The notes below the pieces were generated by a model. It saw only the letters and a program-made list of their open reading frames with translations. It did not search any database and was not told the DNA's origin. DNA of 39,314 nucleotides from Actinotignum schaalii (lineage in GTDB: Bacteria > Actinomycetota > Actinomycetes > Actinomycetales > Actinomycetaceae). Made by a program: the position numbers and the translations under genes. The DNA is taken from assembly GCF_028864145.1 (NCBI RefSeq), contig NZ_JARBHJ010000025.1, positions 1 to 39,314 on the forward strand, in the 5' to 3' direction. This document shows, piece by piece, positions 1 to 8,097 of the stretch; positions within the stretch are counted from its first letter, which is position 1; each line of letters begins with the position of its first letter.

Positions 1-6
1 AGGAAA

Positions 7-285
7 TTATTGCTTGACCTGTGTCTGATATCCAGTCCTTATTAGTATCGAAACCAGACAATGACAATCATGATTCGAGAACACAGATACACCACTAACC
101 AGGACTTGACCACGGATAGTGAGCAAATGAGCAACGTGAATATCACCCGACAGTCTTATTGCCGGAAAGGCTGCTTTTGCGACCGATTGCCTCGACAGCG
201 AGAACCCGGGCTCAATCAGCTCTCCGATCCGCTGTAAGTGTGCGGCAAATTCATTAGCACGCTCATCCAATCGTGCGTTCACCAC
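7..285 (-). CDS. Unknown small protein, second gene of a coupled pair
   Basis: A 92-residue protein that I do not recognise. The start is GTG at 283-285, chosen because GAGGAG lies seven bases upstream on the minus strand; a second GTG follows immediately. The reading frame overlaps the end of the upstream small gene by 23 bases, so the two are probably translationally coupled. The N-terminal half is charged and helical, with Arg, Glu and His; the C-terminal half is more hydrophobic and ends with two Cys-containing stretches. No signal peptide or clear membrane segment is seen. The layout of two tiny overlapping genes resembles toxin-antitoxin modules, but no toxin fold or catalytic motif can be named. 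The gene could also be the remnant of a longer protein. Confidence 0.45.
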   Translation of the reverse strand: MVNARLDERANEFAAHLQRIGELIEPGFSLSRQSVAKAAFPAIRLSGDIHVAHLLTIRGQVLVSGVSVFSNHDCHCLVSILIRTGYQTQVKQ

Positions 286-493
286 GGTACAACTCCTCGA
301 AGCGATCCAGACCTACCATTTCGAAGTAGGCGTTAGTTTCTTTTGGCCCGAGCTGGTAGTTATCAGCGCGTAGGTCGAATTCTTCGCGGGTCATTCTGAC
401 CTCCTGCAAGATCTCTTCCTTGCGCTTGAGAACATCTTCAAGCGATGTGAACGTTAGATCTGGAAACAATTTACGTTCCCTATCAAAACTCAT
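263..493 (-). CDS. Unknown small acidic protein, first gene of a coupled pair
   Basis: A 76-residue charged protein with the look of a short helical adaptor or antitoxin: a Lys/Glu-rich helix at about residues 18-35, a segment MTREEF...YQLGPKE, and a terminal segment GLDRFEELYRG. The ATG at 491-493 is preceded by GGGAG at suitable spacing. It lies upstream of, and overlaps, the gene ending at 7, so the two form one transcription unit. I do not recognise the family. It is not a shadow of another gene, because the opposite strand has no plausible coding region here and the ribosome binding sites of both genes are good. Function is unknown; an antitoxin role is only inferred from size and arrangement. 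Confidence 0.5.
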   Translation of the reverse strand: MSFDRERKLFPDLTFTSLEDVLKRKEEILQEVRMTREEFDLRADNYQLGPKETNAYFEMVGLDRFEELYRGERTIG

Positions 494-790
494 AGTGTCA
501 CTCCCTCAATCGCCTAGTGGAGAAGTGGTTACTTCTCCTTTTCCGCCATTCTTGCATGGCACAGAGCCACAAAAAAGAGCTATTTACCGACCTGTGGAAA
601 AGCGCAACGTGAGCCGATTTTGTGGATAATTTCTACGCCGTTGCTTACAGCTAGGGAAGGAGGGAGCTCGTAGTGTTTTCGCTGCGAATATGGCGAAATA
701 TCGCGCGTAGCCGGCACCTGCCTCCTGATGTTCTCCCCTCAAGGCGCGAGATTACGACAGGCCATCCTGGAATCAGGTGTATTGCTTTCC
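494..790. other. Intergenic region without a recognised gene
   Basis: About 300 bases between the small gene pair and the end of the thioesterase gene, all of which run leftward. The left half is AT-rich and probably holds the promoter of the small pair. The right half would hold the 3' end of the thioesterase transcript, but I see no convincing terminator, only a short CCTG/CAGG inverted repeat near 763-776. Short reading frames here have no ribosome binding sites or recognisable products. Confidence 0.4.
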
Positions 791-1705
791 TTAGTTGAGG
801 GCCGGTAGCGGCACCCGGACCATGCCTTCTTGGCTCATGGAGGCAATATGGCGGCCGTCCTGGAAGAACTTTGCGTTCACCAGGGCGCGCCCGTTCTGCG
901 CGGAAACGCATTCCATCTCCGCCAAAATCCACTCCGACATATCAAAATTGCGATGCCACCAGATCGCATGATCGAGGGTCGCCACCGAAATCCCGCGGGA
1001 AAGCCAGGCCAAGCCGAGGGCCCGCAAGGCCGGCTCCAACATGAACTGATCCGCAGAATAGCCGAGCATCGCCCGCTGGAGAGTACGTGAGGTCCCCTCC
1101 GGCATCGGCGAACGCGCCCGCAGCCACAGGTGCTGGCGCGGGGACCGCCCCGGATCCGGCCGCAGGTAGATATCGCCTTCCACCCGCCGCATATCAATCC
1201 CGTTCGTGGACGACATCACCTTCGCAAACACATTATCGAGCGCCCCGAAGAAATCCACCGAAGAAGGCAGCCCCTCCGGCCCGGGAACATCCGGCATGGA
1301 GGAAGCCAGCGTAGGCCCGGGCTGGCGCAACTGGAACGACACCCGCGCCGTGAAAATCAAACGGTCACCCTGATACGCGGTGACATTCCGGGTAGAGAAG
1401 GAGCGCAGATCGTTGATCTCCTCAACCTGGAATTCGATAGGCTCATCCAGGTGCCCGGCCCGCTGAAACGCCGCGGTAATGGAATGCGCCAGCCGCTCAT
1501 CCTCACCGATGCCAAGCGAGCGCTGCACATCATCAGCCGCCGCCATCGTGGCCTGCCCGAGCACCTGCCCGCCGTAGACTTTCCCGGTGATCTGCACCAG
1601 GTTCTGGCCGCGATACCGCCCCGTCCCGCAGCGCTCCAGCCGCAGATTATTGAGAATCGACGCCAAGGGCTCGGTGTGCGTTTCCGGTATATCGATGCGG
1701 TGCAT
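791..1705 (-). CDS. tesB: Acyl-CoA thioesterase II (TesB family)
   Basis: This 304-residue double-hotdog protein matches the TesB family, cytosolic enzymes that hydrolyse medium- and long-chain acyl-CoA to free fatty acid and CoA. The N-terminal part has YGGQVLGQA, typical of the first hotdog. The C-terminal part has SVATLDHAIWWHR followed by SQEGMVR, which carry the family's catalytic Asp and Gln. I start at 1705 (MHRIDIPE) because GAGG lies five bases upstream. A longer frame to 1756 would overlap the methyltransferase gene and lacks a ribosome binding site. The gene follows the methyltransferase stop by 31 bases, so it may be cotranscribed although functionally unrelated. Length is close to that of E. 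coli TesB. Confidence 0.92.
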   Translation of the reverse strand: MHRIDIPETHTEPLASILNNLRLERCGTGRYRGQNLVQITGKVYGGQVLGQATMAAADDVQRSLGIGEDERLAHSITAAFQRAGHLDEPIEFQVEEINDLRSFSTRNVTAYQGDRLIFTARVSFQLRQPGPTLASSMPDVPGPEGLPSSVDFFGALDNVFAKVMSSTNGIDMRRVEGDIYLRPDPGRSPRQHLWLRARSPMPEGTSRTLQRAMLGYSADQFMLEPALRALGLAWLSRGISVATLDHAIWWHRNFDMSEWILAEMECVSAQNGRALVNAKFFQDGRHIASMSQEGMVRVPLPALN

Positions 1706-1736
1706 ATCTTCCTCACTCCCGGCGGCGCGCGCCACG

Positions 1737-4487
1737 CTACTTTCCCTCTGCCGCAACTAACTGCTGATATTTCTCAAATAGGACGGCCAGCCGCTCCTCA
1801 TCAGAGGCAAAGGGCTTGTTGCGATAAAGTCTATCGACTGCCTCGTCAATTTTTTCGTGTGCTTCGCGGAGGTTGCGTGGCATGAGGTCCGGGTCGTAGA
1901 GCTCAGCTAAGGTTTTTTCACAGTGGTATTCGCGTACATCGAGTACGCGTAGCGCGCGTTTCGTGAGTTCTTCTTTCGACGACGCCGATAACTCTGGCAC
2001 GGGGAAATTGTTGTAAACAATCGTGCTGGAATAACTCACACTCATCCCCAATCGTCCGCACACTGCCTTTACCCAAACGTTGTGCGTTCTGGATGTCAAT
2101 ATTGCAAAGAGCCATGGTTCGGCATCATAAATAACTTGACCTTTGTTTGATACAACTGTATCTGCATCCAGGTAACCGATAGGGATGTAGTCTCGTCGCT
2201 CTGAAGAAACCTCGGGGACGATAATAGAATCCGTGGCTTTATAACGGACTTCCCCGAAACGCCAAGGGATAGCGGCGAATTCCTGGGTCTGCTTCTTCGT
2301 GCTGGACGAGCGCATGACGGAAACGCGGTCGAGGCGTCGCTTCACTTCCGGAATCTCGGCTGCTTCGCGCCGGTTTTCCTCCGTCAGCCACAGGCAGTAG
2401 CGGTCTTTCCCGTTGATGTAATCGTCAGCTCCTACGAACTGCTTGATGATATCGGAAAGCTCGGGGTGGCTGACGAGGAGATCTTCGGCTTCCTGATCCG
2501 AAAGGATGAGGTTACCGCCGTCGGTGGGCTTGGAACCGTAGCTCATTTTTGGTAGTTCGCGGGAGAGCGCCTTGGTACGTGCTGTTACGTAGGTATCGCT
2601 ACCCGCAAGGAGATAGGCGTTAATATTCTCAACCGGAGTTCGCACCAGATCCGTGAAGAGGTATTTCGGCTCGGAAGATTCATTACGCAGGCTAATAACT
2701 GCCACGGTCACCCCGGCATTATGGGAGGCATTATTGCTCCACTTGAAGGAGGTGTAGGCGTAGCCGATTTCAATACCACCCGTGAAAACATGGGGGTGGA
2801 GCAAGGCAACCTGCTCACCCTGAGTGATGGAATTCGTGGTTACGAAAGCGAGCTTGGCCCGGCTGTCGCGAATGTAATTCGCGCCCTTAATGAACCACAG
2901 GGCAACATAATCAAGCTTCTTCGGATACTTTGCGCTATCGAAAACATAGGCGAAGTCATCCTTCTGATCCTTGGTCTGGTACGTACTTCCTACATAAGGT
3001 GGATTTCCGATAACGTAAATTTCATCTGTTCCGTTATTGGGGCAGACCTCGTTCCAGTCGATACGGGTGGCATTACCGTGCACAATATGCCCGGTTTCCT
3101 TGAGCGGGATGAGGGGAATATCCACGCCGAATTTCTCCGCGAATTCCTCATTCATCTGGTGCTTGGCAATCCACAGGGAAAGAATCGCCATTTCCACCGA
3201 GACGTCATCGATTTCGATGCCGTAGAAGTTCTCAATATTGATAACCGAAGAAGCCAAACCCAGGGTAGCCGCACCCAGCTTTTCTTCCTCACCCATCCCC
3301 AGCAAAGACCAGGAACCCGAGGTGGAGAGGCTATCAATACGCTCGAGGATTCTGTGCTCCAGCTGGCGCAGCGCTTTATAAGCAATAACTAGGAAATTTC
3401 CGCTGCCGCATCCGGGATCGAATACCTTAATGCTTTGGATACGAGCCAGCAGATCCCGCAGTTTCTTCACCGAGTTAGCGGCGGCATCGTATTGCTTTTC
3501 CAGCTCGTCCAGAAAGAGCGGGCGGATGGTTTTGAGAATATTTGGAACCGAGGTGTAGTGCTGGCCCAGGTTGGCGCGCTGCTGCTTATCGACCACGCCC
3601 TGGAACATAGAACCGAAAATATCAGGGTTGATTTCTGACCAGTCCAGGGTGCCGAGCCGCAAGAGGGAGTCCCGGGCCGCCATGGTGAAGTGGGGGACCG
3701 CCAAAGAGGCGTCGTCGTCGTTATTAATACGGAAAAGGCGCCCGTTGACGTACGGGAAGTCTTGCAGGTAGACGGGTTTATCCGCGGCGTTCGGGGTGTC
3801 GAGGGCGCGGAAGAGCGTGCGTAGGAATTCCGCGGTGTCCGAGCCGTCGCGTGCGGTGAAGGAGCCGATGGCGCTGGTGAACTGGCCGCGCGCGAAAATG
3901 CCGGTGTCCTCCGCGAAGAAACAGAAAAGGAGGCGGGTGAAGAAAATATTGAGGCCGTGGCGGGACGCGGCGTCGGTGAGCATATCGGGGCTGGCTTCGA
4001 GGAGGTCGTCGTAGAGCTTGCTCATGTGTTCGGCGGCGCGGCGGTCCGCTTTGGTATCCGAGGCGAAATCGCGGCGCTCCATATTCGCCCACGGCAGGAA
4101 GAACGTGATGTTTTTGTCGATATGCGCGAGCGGGGTGATGAGGGAATCACCCGTTTTCGTATCGAAGGCGGCGAGGCTGGTGTAATCGGTGGCAATAACG
4201 AAACGGGTGTTGTAGCGGATCGCGGTGTCGCTGGTTTTGAGGTCGAGGGCCGCGGCGGCGAGGTCGCCGGTGGTTTCGCGGATATACAGCTTGTTTTTCC
4301 ACGCGATTTCGTGTTCTCGGTCGGCCGCAACGTTGATCGAGCTGGCGGTGGTGGACCGCAGGCGGGCGATGGAAGATTTTGAGATACCGTAAGCGCGCAG
4401 CAGGTCAAAGAAGAAATCGCGAGTGTAGCTGGGTTGGCCGGCCAGCGCGCGCACGCTTTCCTCGATGGTGGATAGGGTCAGTGCCAC
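1737..4487 (-). CDS. MmeI-like DNA adenine methyltransferase with degenerate nuclease motif
   Basis: A 916-residue class I SAM-dependent DNA methyltransferase of the MmeI-like type: N-terminal nuclease-like domain, helical spacer, Rossmann methyltransferase core, target-recognition region and a C-terminal helical tail. The SAM motif DPGCGSGNF is at residues 357-365 and the catalytic NPPY at 495-498, the form used for N6-adenine methylation; GQHYTS before motif I fits motif X. In MmeI-type enzymes the N-terminal domain has an ExK nuclease core followed by a GxDL-like segment. Here the matching stretch, residues 69-76, reads IRETTGDL, so the ExK appears replaced. The protein may therefore methylate without cutting. 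The start is GTG at 4485-4487, with AAAGGAG six bases upstream. It is divergent from the RloC-like gene. No DISARM or BREX partners are present. Confidence 0.85.
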   Translation of the reverse strand: MALTLSTIEESVRALAGQPSYTRDFFFDLLRAYGISKSSIARLRSTTASSINVAADREHEIAWKNKLYIRETTGDLAAAALDLKTSDTAIRYNTRFVIATDYTSLAAFDTKTGDSLITPLAHIDKNITFFLPWANMERRDFASDTKADRRAAEHMSKLYDDLLEASPDMLTDAASRHGLNIFFTRLLFCFFAEDTGIFARGQFTSAIGSFTARDGSDTAEFLRTLFRALDTPNAADKPVYLQDFPYVNGRLFRINNDDDASLAVPHFTMAARDSLLRLGTLDWSEINPDIFGSMFQGVVDKQQRANLGQHYTSVPNILKTIRPLFLDELEKQYDAAANSVKKLRDLLARIQSIKVFDPGCGSGNFLVIAYKALRQLEHRILERIDSLSTSGSWSLLGMGEEEKLGAATLGLASSVINIENFYGIEIDDVSVEMAILSLWIAKHQMNEEFAEKFGVDIPLIPLKETGHIVHGNATRIDWNEVCPNNGTDEIYVIGNPPYVGSTYQTKDQKDDFAYVFDSAKYPKKLDYVALWFIKGANYIRDSRAKLAFVTTNSITQGEQVALLHPHVFTGGIEIGYAYTSFKWSNNASHNAGVTVAVISLRNESSEPKYLFTDLVRTPVENINAYLLAGSDTYVTARTKALSRELPKMSYGSKPTDGGNLILSDQEAEDLLVSHPELSDIIKQFVGADDYINGKDRYCLWLTEENRREAAEIPEVKRRLDRVSVMRSSSTKKQTQEFAAIPWRFGEVRYKATDSIIVPEVSSERRDYIPIGYLDADTVVSNKGQVIYDAEPWLFAILTSRTHNVWVKAVCGRLGMSVSYSSTIVYNNFPVPELSASSKEELTKRALRVLDVREYHCEKTLAELYDPDLMPRNLREAHEKIDEAVDRLYRNKPFASDEERLAVLFEKYQQLVAAEGK

Positions 4488-4792
4488 GCGCGGCTCCTTT
4501 CACGGCGGGCCCGGGCGCGCGGGTGCGGCCGGGGTGGTATGGGACTATCTTAGGCGGTGGCCCTGAAATTGCTCCTCAGGCATCCGACAGGTTTCCGAAG
4601 CTTAGAGCACCTATCTTGAGACAGCCGGTTCTGTGCGGATTTCTTCGGCTTAATTCGGGATGTAATATCTAATCAAACGAGAAGGAACCTGGACCACTCC
4701 GGGATTTCAGCTCAATCATGACTGGCTTTGAGGCTAAGTAATCGATAAGTATCGGCAAGTTGCGGGGCAGCGTACCCAACGAAGGGGCAGAA
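4488..4792. promoter_or_regulatory. Divergent promoter region between methyltransferase and RloC-like gene
   Basis: About 305 bases separate the two divergent starts. The left third is very GC-rich; from about 4560 it becomes AT-rich. TAAGAT on the minus strand near 4550 could serve the methyltransferase. TAATAT on the plus strand near 4661 could serve the RloC-like gene, though no good -35 is seen for either. No reading frame here looks like a gene. Confidence 0.4.
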
Positions 4793-7177
4793 ATGAAGAT
4801 TTTAAAGATCGATAAAATGAGAAACTGTGGATTTTTTGAAGATTTCAAGTGGCCTGAAGGGTTAGAAAGCTTTGAACGTGTCAACGTGATCTATGGTCCT
4901 AATGGCTCGGGAAAGTCCTCATTTTCCAGAGCGTTTGAGGAACTACTTGACGCCGACCCAGAGGACTCAGATGAGAAAGAGTTCACGTTCACAGTAAGTG
5001 ATGGTAGTGGGAAAGAGTGGCCGTTCTCTAGTAAGCGTGCCGGTGATTTCGCTGATCGTGTCTTTGTTTACAGTGACTCATACGTTGAGAAAGGGCACTT
5101 GTTCCGCAGTGATCCGACGTTAGAATCTGTGCTCACAGTTGGGGAAAGGACGGTCGAAGAGGAAAGGGAGCTCGAAGAAATCCTGAAAAAGCTAAATGAT
5201 AAAGAAGGCGAATTGAAGGGTGATATTGATCGAAAAAAGAAAATGGAAAAGGAGTTAAACCGCATCTATTCGTCAGTGTCGGATCTGGTTGTGAATGCGA
5301 ATGCGGCAGCCGGGGGGCGTTGGAAGAGCAAAAATGCGTATAACGTAACTAAGGTCAGGGAGGCTTTCGAAGAAAGATTTCCAAGATGGATTGAACTTAC
5401 CGAGGAGCAACTAAGGGAAAAAACTTCTCTCATCAATATGCCGAAGATGGATCTCCTGAACATTCCCTTGGGTGACTTTGGTGGTGATTATTTTTCTATT
5501 GAACGGCTAGAGAGTTTGCTCCTGGAATCTCCTGTTTCGAAGATGCTAGATACCTTGGAGAAATATCCGGAAGCAAGCAGATGGGTCCAAGACGGTCTCG
5601 AATTGCATAGCGGAGTAGAGGAATGTATTTTCTGTGGGGGCGCACTAACGGAGGCTAGAAAGGGAGACATAGCTCAGCATTTCTCGCGTGCGGTAGAAGA
5701 ACTTCAGGAGAATTTACAATCGGCAATTGATCAAATGGTAGCGATTAAAACGCAGTATTTGGACATGTTGAATGCTCTGCCTGACAGTAGACTTCTTACG
5801 AAACAACTACAAAGTTCTTTTGAAACCGCAAGGGATGTTGTTGAAAGCGATGTTAAATCATTCCAAGCGGCGGTGGATGAAAATATTTTAATTGCAAAGC
5901 GCAAGATGGAGAACGTTCTGGCGGTCGTCGAAAATGCTGTAGTTAAATTTCCTGCAGTTGATCTTTCTCGGATTGCCTTGATCATTGTTGAACATAATCA
6001 ACTTGTAAATAATAGGGACCGGCTTGTGGGGGGTGCGGCTAAGCAAATTGAAGAGCATTACTTAAAAGTAAACTTGAAGAATGTTCTGAGGTTGAAGGAT
6101 GGGATTACGGAATGCGAGGAAAGCATTCGGGAGTTAGGAGATGTAATTGGAAGATTGGAAACAAGGCATGCAGCTCTCGTAAATAGAGAGGGGGATCCAC
6201 TTCCGGCTGCTGGGACAATGACGGCGCGGGTGGCGGAGATTCTAGGTCGTTCCGAGTTGGAGTTTGAGACGATTTCCGACGGGAAGAGGTATCGTGTGAT
6301 GCGAAACGGCAAGCCAGCAAGTGATCTCAGTACGGGTGAAAGATCGGTCATTATGCTGGTGTATTTCCTCGAAGAGGTTTCTAGCTATTGTAACCAGGGG
6401 AGTCCGATTGTCGTCATCGATGATCCAGTTTCTAGCATGGACTCAAACGTCTTTATGGGCATATCGACCTATATTTGGTCGAAAATGATCAATCGGCCAG
6501 AGGTTGATCAGTTATTTCTTTTGACTCATAATTATGAACTCTTTCGGCAGTGGGACATACAACTTGAGGCTGTTAAGAAGTATGTCGAACATAGGCTCTA
6601 CGAGCTCTGCGCGGAGTACCGGAATCATGGTGGTGAGAAGGCTCGGCGAATGCCGAACCTTCAGGCTTGGCCGCCATCTCATTCGTCACGCAAGAAGGTG
6701 CGATCTAGTTATCACCATATGTTTATGTCTGTTGCGGCAGCAAAAAGGAAACTGGAAATAGACGACAGCTTAGATAATCGGATGGATGCTCAACTCCTAT
6801 TTCCTAATGTGATCAGACGTCTTCTAGAGACCTTTTTAGCTTTTCGTTACCCTGGAGAGGTAGGAAACCTTACGAAAGCTATGAGCGAGGCGGAACATCG
6901 CTTAAAAGAGTCGGGTTACAAAGGGGATGTCGATGCCCTTAGACTGCGACTTACGCGCTATGCTCATGTTTACTCACATAGTGAAACGCCGGATTCTGGT
7001 GCGATAGTTCAGCCGGAAGAAATACGTACCGCCATGGCAGCAGTGTTCACCTTCATGGATGTACTTGACCCGGACCATTTCAAGGGGATGTGTGAGGCGC
7101 TTGATTTGGCGCGGGAGGATCTAATAAGAGGTCCGAAAGGATGGCGTACTGATATAAAGGTGTCTAGCGCAAGTTGA
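4793..7177 (+). CDS. RloC/PrrC-like ABC-ATPase anticodon nuclease
   Basis: A 794-residue AAA_13-type protein. The ABC head is split: Walker A GPNGSGKS at residues 35-42, then a long coiled coil carrying C278-x2-C281, a possible zinc hook, then the LSTGE signature at 512-516, Walker B VVIDDP (D543-D544), a D-loop and the H-loop THNYE. The C-terminal domain has R675-x3-E679 and later H725 and H729 in AHVYSH. This agrees with the Arg/Glu/His triad of PrrC and RloC, which cut tRNA anticodon loops when phage disable restriction. I start at ATG 4793, with AAGGGG five bases upstream, not at an in-frame TTG at 4760. Base composition is clearly AT-richer than the surrounding genes, suggesting transfer. 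A DNA-end-sensing SMC-like ATPase without nuclease activity remains possible. Confidence 0.78.
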   Translation: MKILKIDKMRNCGFFEDFKWPEGLESFERVNVIYGPNGSGKSSFSRAFEELLDADPEDSDEKEFTFTVSDGSGKEWPFSSKRAGDFADRVFVYSDSYVEKGHLFRSDPTLESVLTVGERTVEEERELEEILKKLNDKEGELKGDIDRKKKMEKELNRIYSSVSDLVVNANAAAGGRWKSKNAYNVTKVREAFEERFPRWIELTEEQLREKTSLINMPKMDLLNIPLGDFGGDYFSIERLESLLLESPVSKMLDTLEKYPEASRWVQDGLELHSGVEECIFCGGALTEARKGDIAQHFSRAVEELQENLQSAIDQMVAIKTQYLDMLNALPDSRLLTKQLQSSFETARDVVESDVKSFQAAVDENILIAKRKMENVLAVVENAVVKFPAVDLSRIALIIVEHNQLVNNRDRLVGGAAKQIEEHYLKVNLKNVLRLKDGITECEESIRELGDVIGRLETRHAALVNREGDPLPAAGTMTARVAEILGRSELEFETISDGKRYRVMRNGKPASDLSTGERSVIMLVYFLEEVSSYCNQGSPIVVIDDPVSSMDSNVFMGISTYIWSKMINRPEVDQLFLLTHNYELFRQWDIQLEAVKKYVEHRLYELCAEYRNHGGEKARRMPNLQAWPPSHSSRKKVRSSYHHMFMSVAAAKRKLEIDDSLDNRMDAQLLFPNVIRRLLETFLAFRYPGEVGNLTKAMSEAEHRLKESGYKGDVDALRLRLTRYAHVYSHSETPDSGAIVQPEEIRTAMAAVFTFMDVLDPDHFKGMCEALDLAREDLIRGPKGWRTDIKVSSAS

Positions 7178-7306
7178 GCCTGCGCAATCGAAAAGGATAC
7201 TCGGAATTAGTAGGTCGTTTCCCGTTCCTTCCCGCGCTGCTGAGGTAAACGCATAGGGTTTGCGAGTGACTGCTTCTTGAACTGCCTGGTGTGGGGTGTG
7301 CGTTAG

Positions 7307-8005
7307 TTAGTTAGTGCTTTCGCGGGGGAGGAGCGTTTGTTCCAGGCCCACCAGGAGAGCTTGCACCATGATGGTGAAGTATTCCTGGCTCATCTGGTTT
7401 TCGTGCTGCGGATCCGTGAGGGGCAGCAGGTAGTTGGTGAGCATATCGGCGAGCGCGGTGGAGGTGGCAGCCAGGGGTTGGGCCTGGGCAACCATGCTAA
7501 CGAGGTCGTGGCGCTGCTCGCGGCGAGTGGGGCTGCGCAAATTACGCGCCGTGATCGCCCACAGGATTGTATTGATAATCATGGTGTAGGCCTGCGGGGC
7601 GTGATGGTGGAAACCGGCCTCGTGCAATTTTTCGAACGACGCTTCAAGGAGGGGGAGCATCTCCGCACTGAAATTGCCGTGCATCATCCGCTCCGTCACC
7701 CCCGGATGTTCAAGCAGAACCGGGCGGGCGTTCTGTGCCAGCGCCATGAACCACTCTTTCCACTCCAAGCTCTTTTCGGGCAGGGCGATGGAGCCGATGA
7801 GATGCGCGATCACGGCATCGACGATGGCGTCCCGATTGGCGAAGTAGTGGTAAATCACCGAAGGGGAGACCTTGAGCTCAAGCGCTAAATCGCGAATCGA
7901 CCAATTTTCGATGCCGCGGTCACGGGAGAGGCCCTTGGCGGCCTGGCGAATTTTATCCTGGGTCAGGCCGACGCGCCGGCCGGTGTTCACGGATTTAGCG
8001 TGCAT
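7307..8005 (-). CDS. TetR family repressor of the adjacent MFS efflux gene
   Basis: A 232-residue TetR regulator. The N-terminal HTH includes WSIRDLALELKVSPSVIYHYF at about residues 35-55, followed by an all-helical ligand and dimer domain that ends LLPRESTN. It is transcribed divergently from the MFS transporter at 8098, with a perfect palindrome in between, the usual layout of a drug-responsive local repressor that also controls itself. The start at 8005 has no Shine-Dalgarno sequence but sits exactly six bases after TATGCT, so translation is probably leaderless. The ligand is unknown; a transported toxic compound is the usual inducer in such pairs. Confidence 0.88.
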   Translation of the reverse strand: MHAKSVNTGRRVGLTQDKIRQAAKGLSRDRGIENWSIRDLALELKVSPSVIYHYFANRDAIVDAVIAHLIGSIALPEKSLEWKEWFMALAQNARPVLLEHPGVTERMMHGNFSAEMLPLLEASFEKLHEAGFHHHAPQAYTMIINTILWAITARNLRSPTRREQRHDLVSMVAQAQPLAATSTALADMLTNYLLPLTDPQHENQMSQEYFTIMVQALLVGLEQTLLPRESTN

Positions 8006-8011
8006 ATGCCC

Positions 8012-8017
8012 AGCATA
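8012..8017 (-). promoter_or_regulatory. -10 element of leaderless tetR promoter
   Basis: TATGCT on the minus strand is followed by GGGCAT and then the ATG at 8005, placing the transcription start at or next to the start codon. The 19-base operator lies upstream, about where the -35 region would be, fitting autorepression. Confidence 0.5.
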
Positions 8018-8030
8018 TCGCCACCCTGCA

Positions 8031-8059
8031 TTGACATTACTAGAACAGTGTTCTAGTGT
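8031..8059 (+). promoter_or_regulatory. Promoter of the MFS efflux gene
   Basis: A perfect TTGACA (8031-8036) and TAGTGT (8054-8059) are separated by 17 bases. The TetR palindrome fills the spacer and overlaps the -10, so bound repressor would block RNA polymerase directly. Confidence 0.7.
8039..8057. promoter_or_regulatory. Probable TetR operator, perfect 19-base palindrome
   Basis: ACTAGAACA, a central G, then TGTTCTAGT: nine-base arms match exactly. It lies between the divergent tetR and MFS genes and inside the MFS promoter spacer, the expected place for the binding site of the adjacent repressor. Confidence 0.75.
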
Positions 8060-8097
8060 GTGTGCCGTTCACCCATTACTTCTGAAAAGGAAGCGCT

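Noticed and set aside
1706-1756. 17-residue N-terminal extension of TesB overlapping the methyltransferase gene
   Set aside because: TesB proteins begin close to MHRIDIPE, which has its own ribosome binding site.
1737-4487. Methyltransferase as part of a DISARM or BREX system
   Set aside because: None of the partner genes (helicase DrmA, DrmB, PglZ, BrxC and others) lie on either side within the window.
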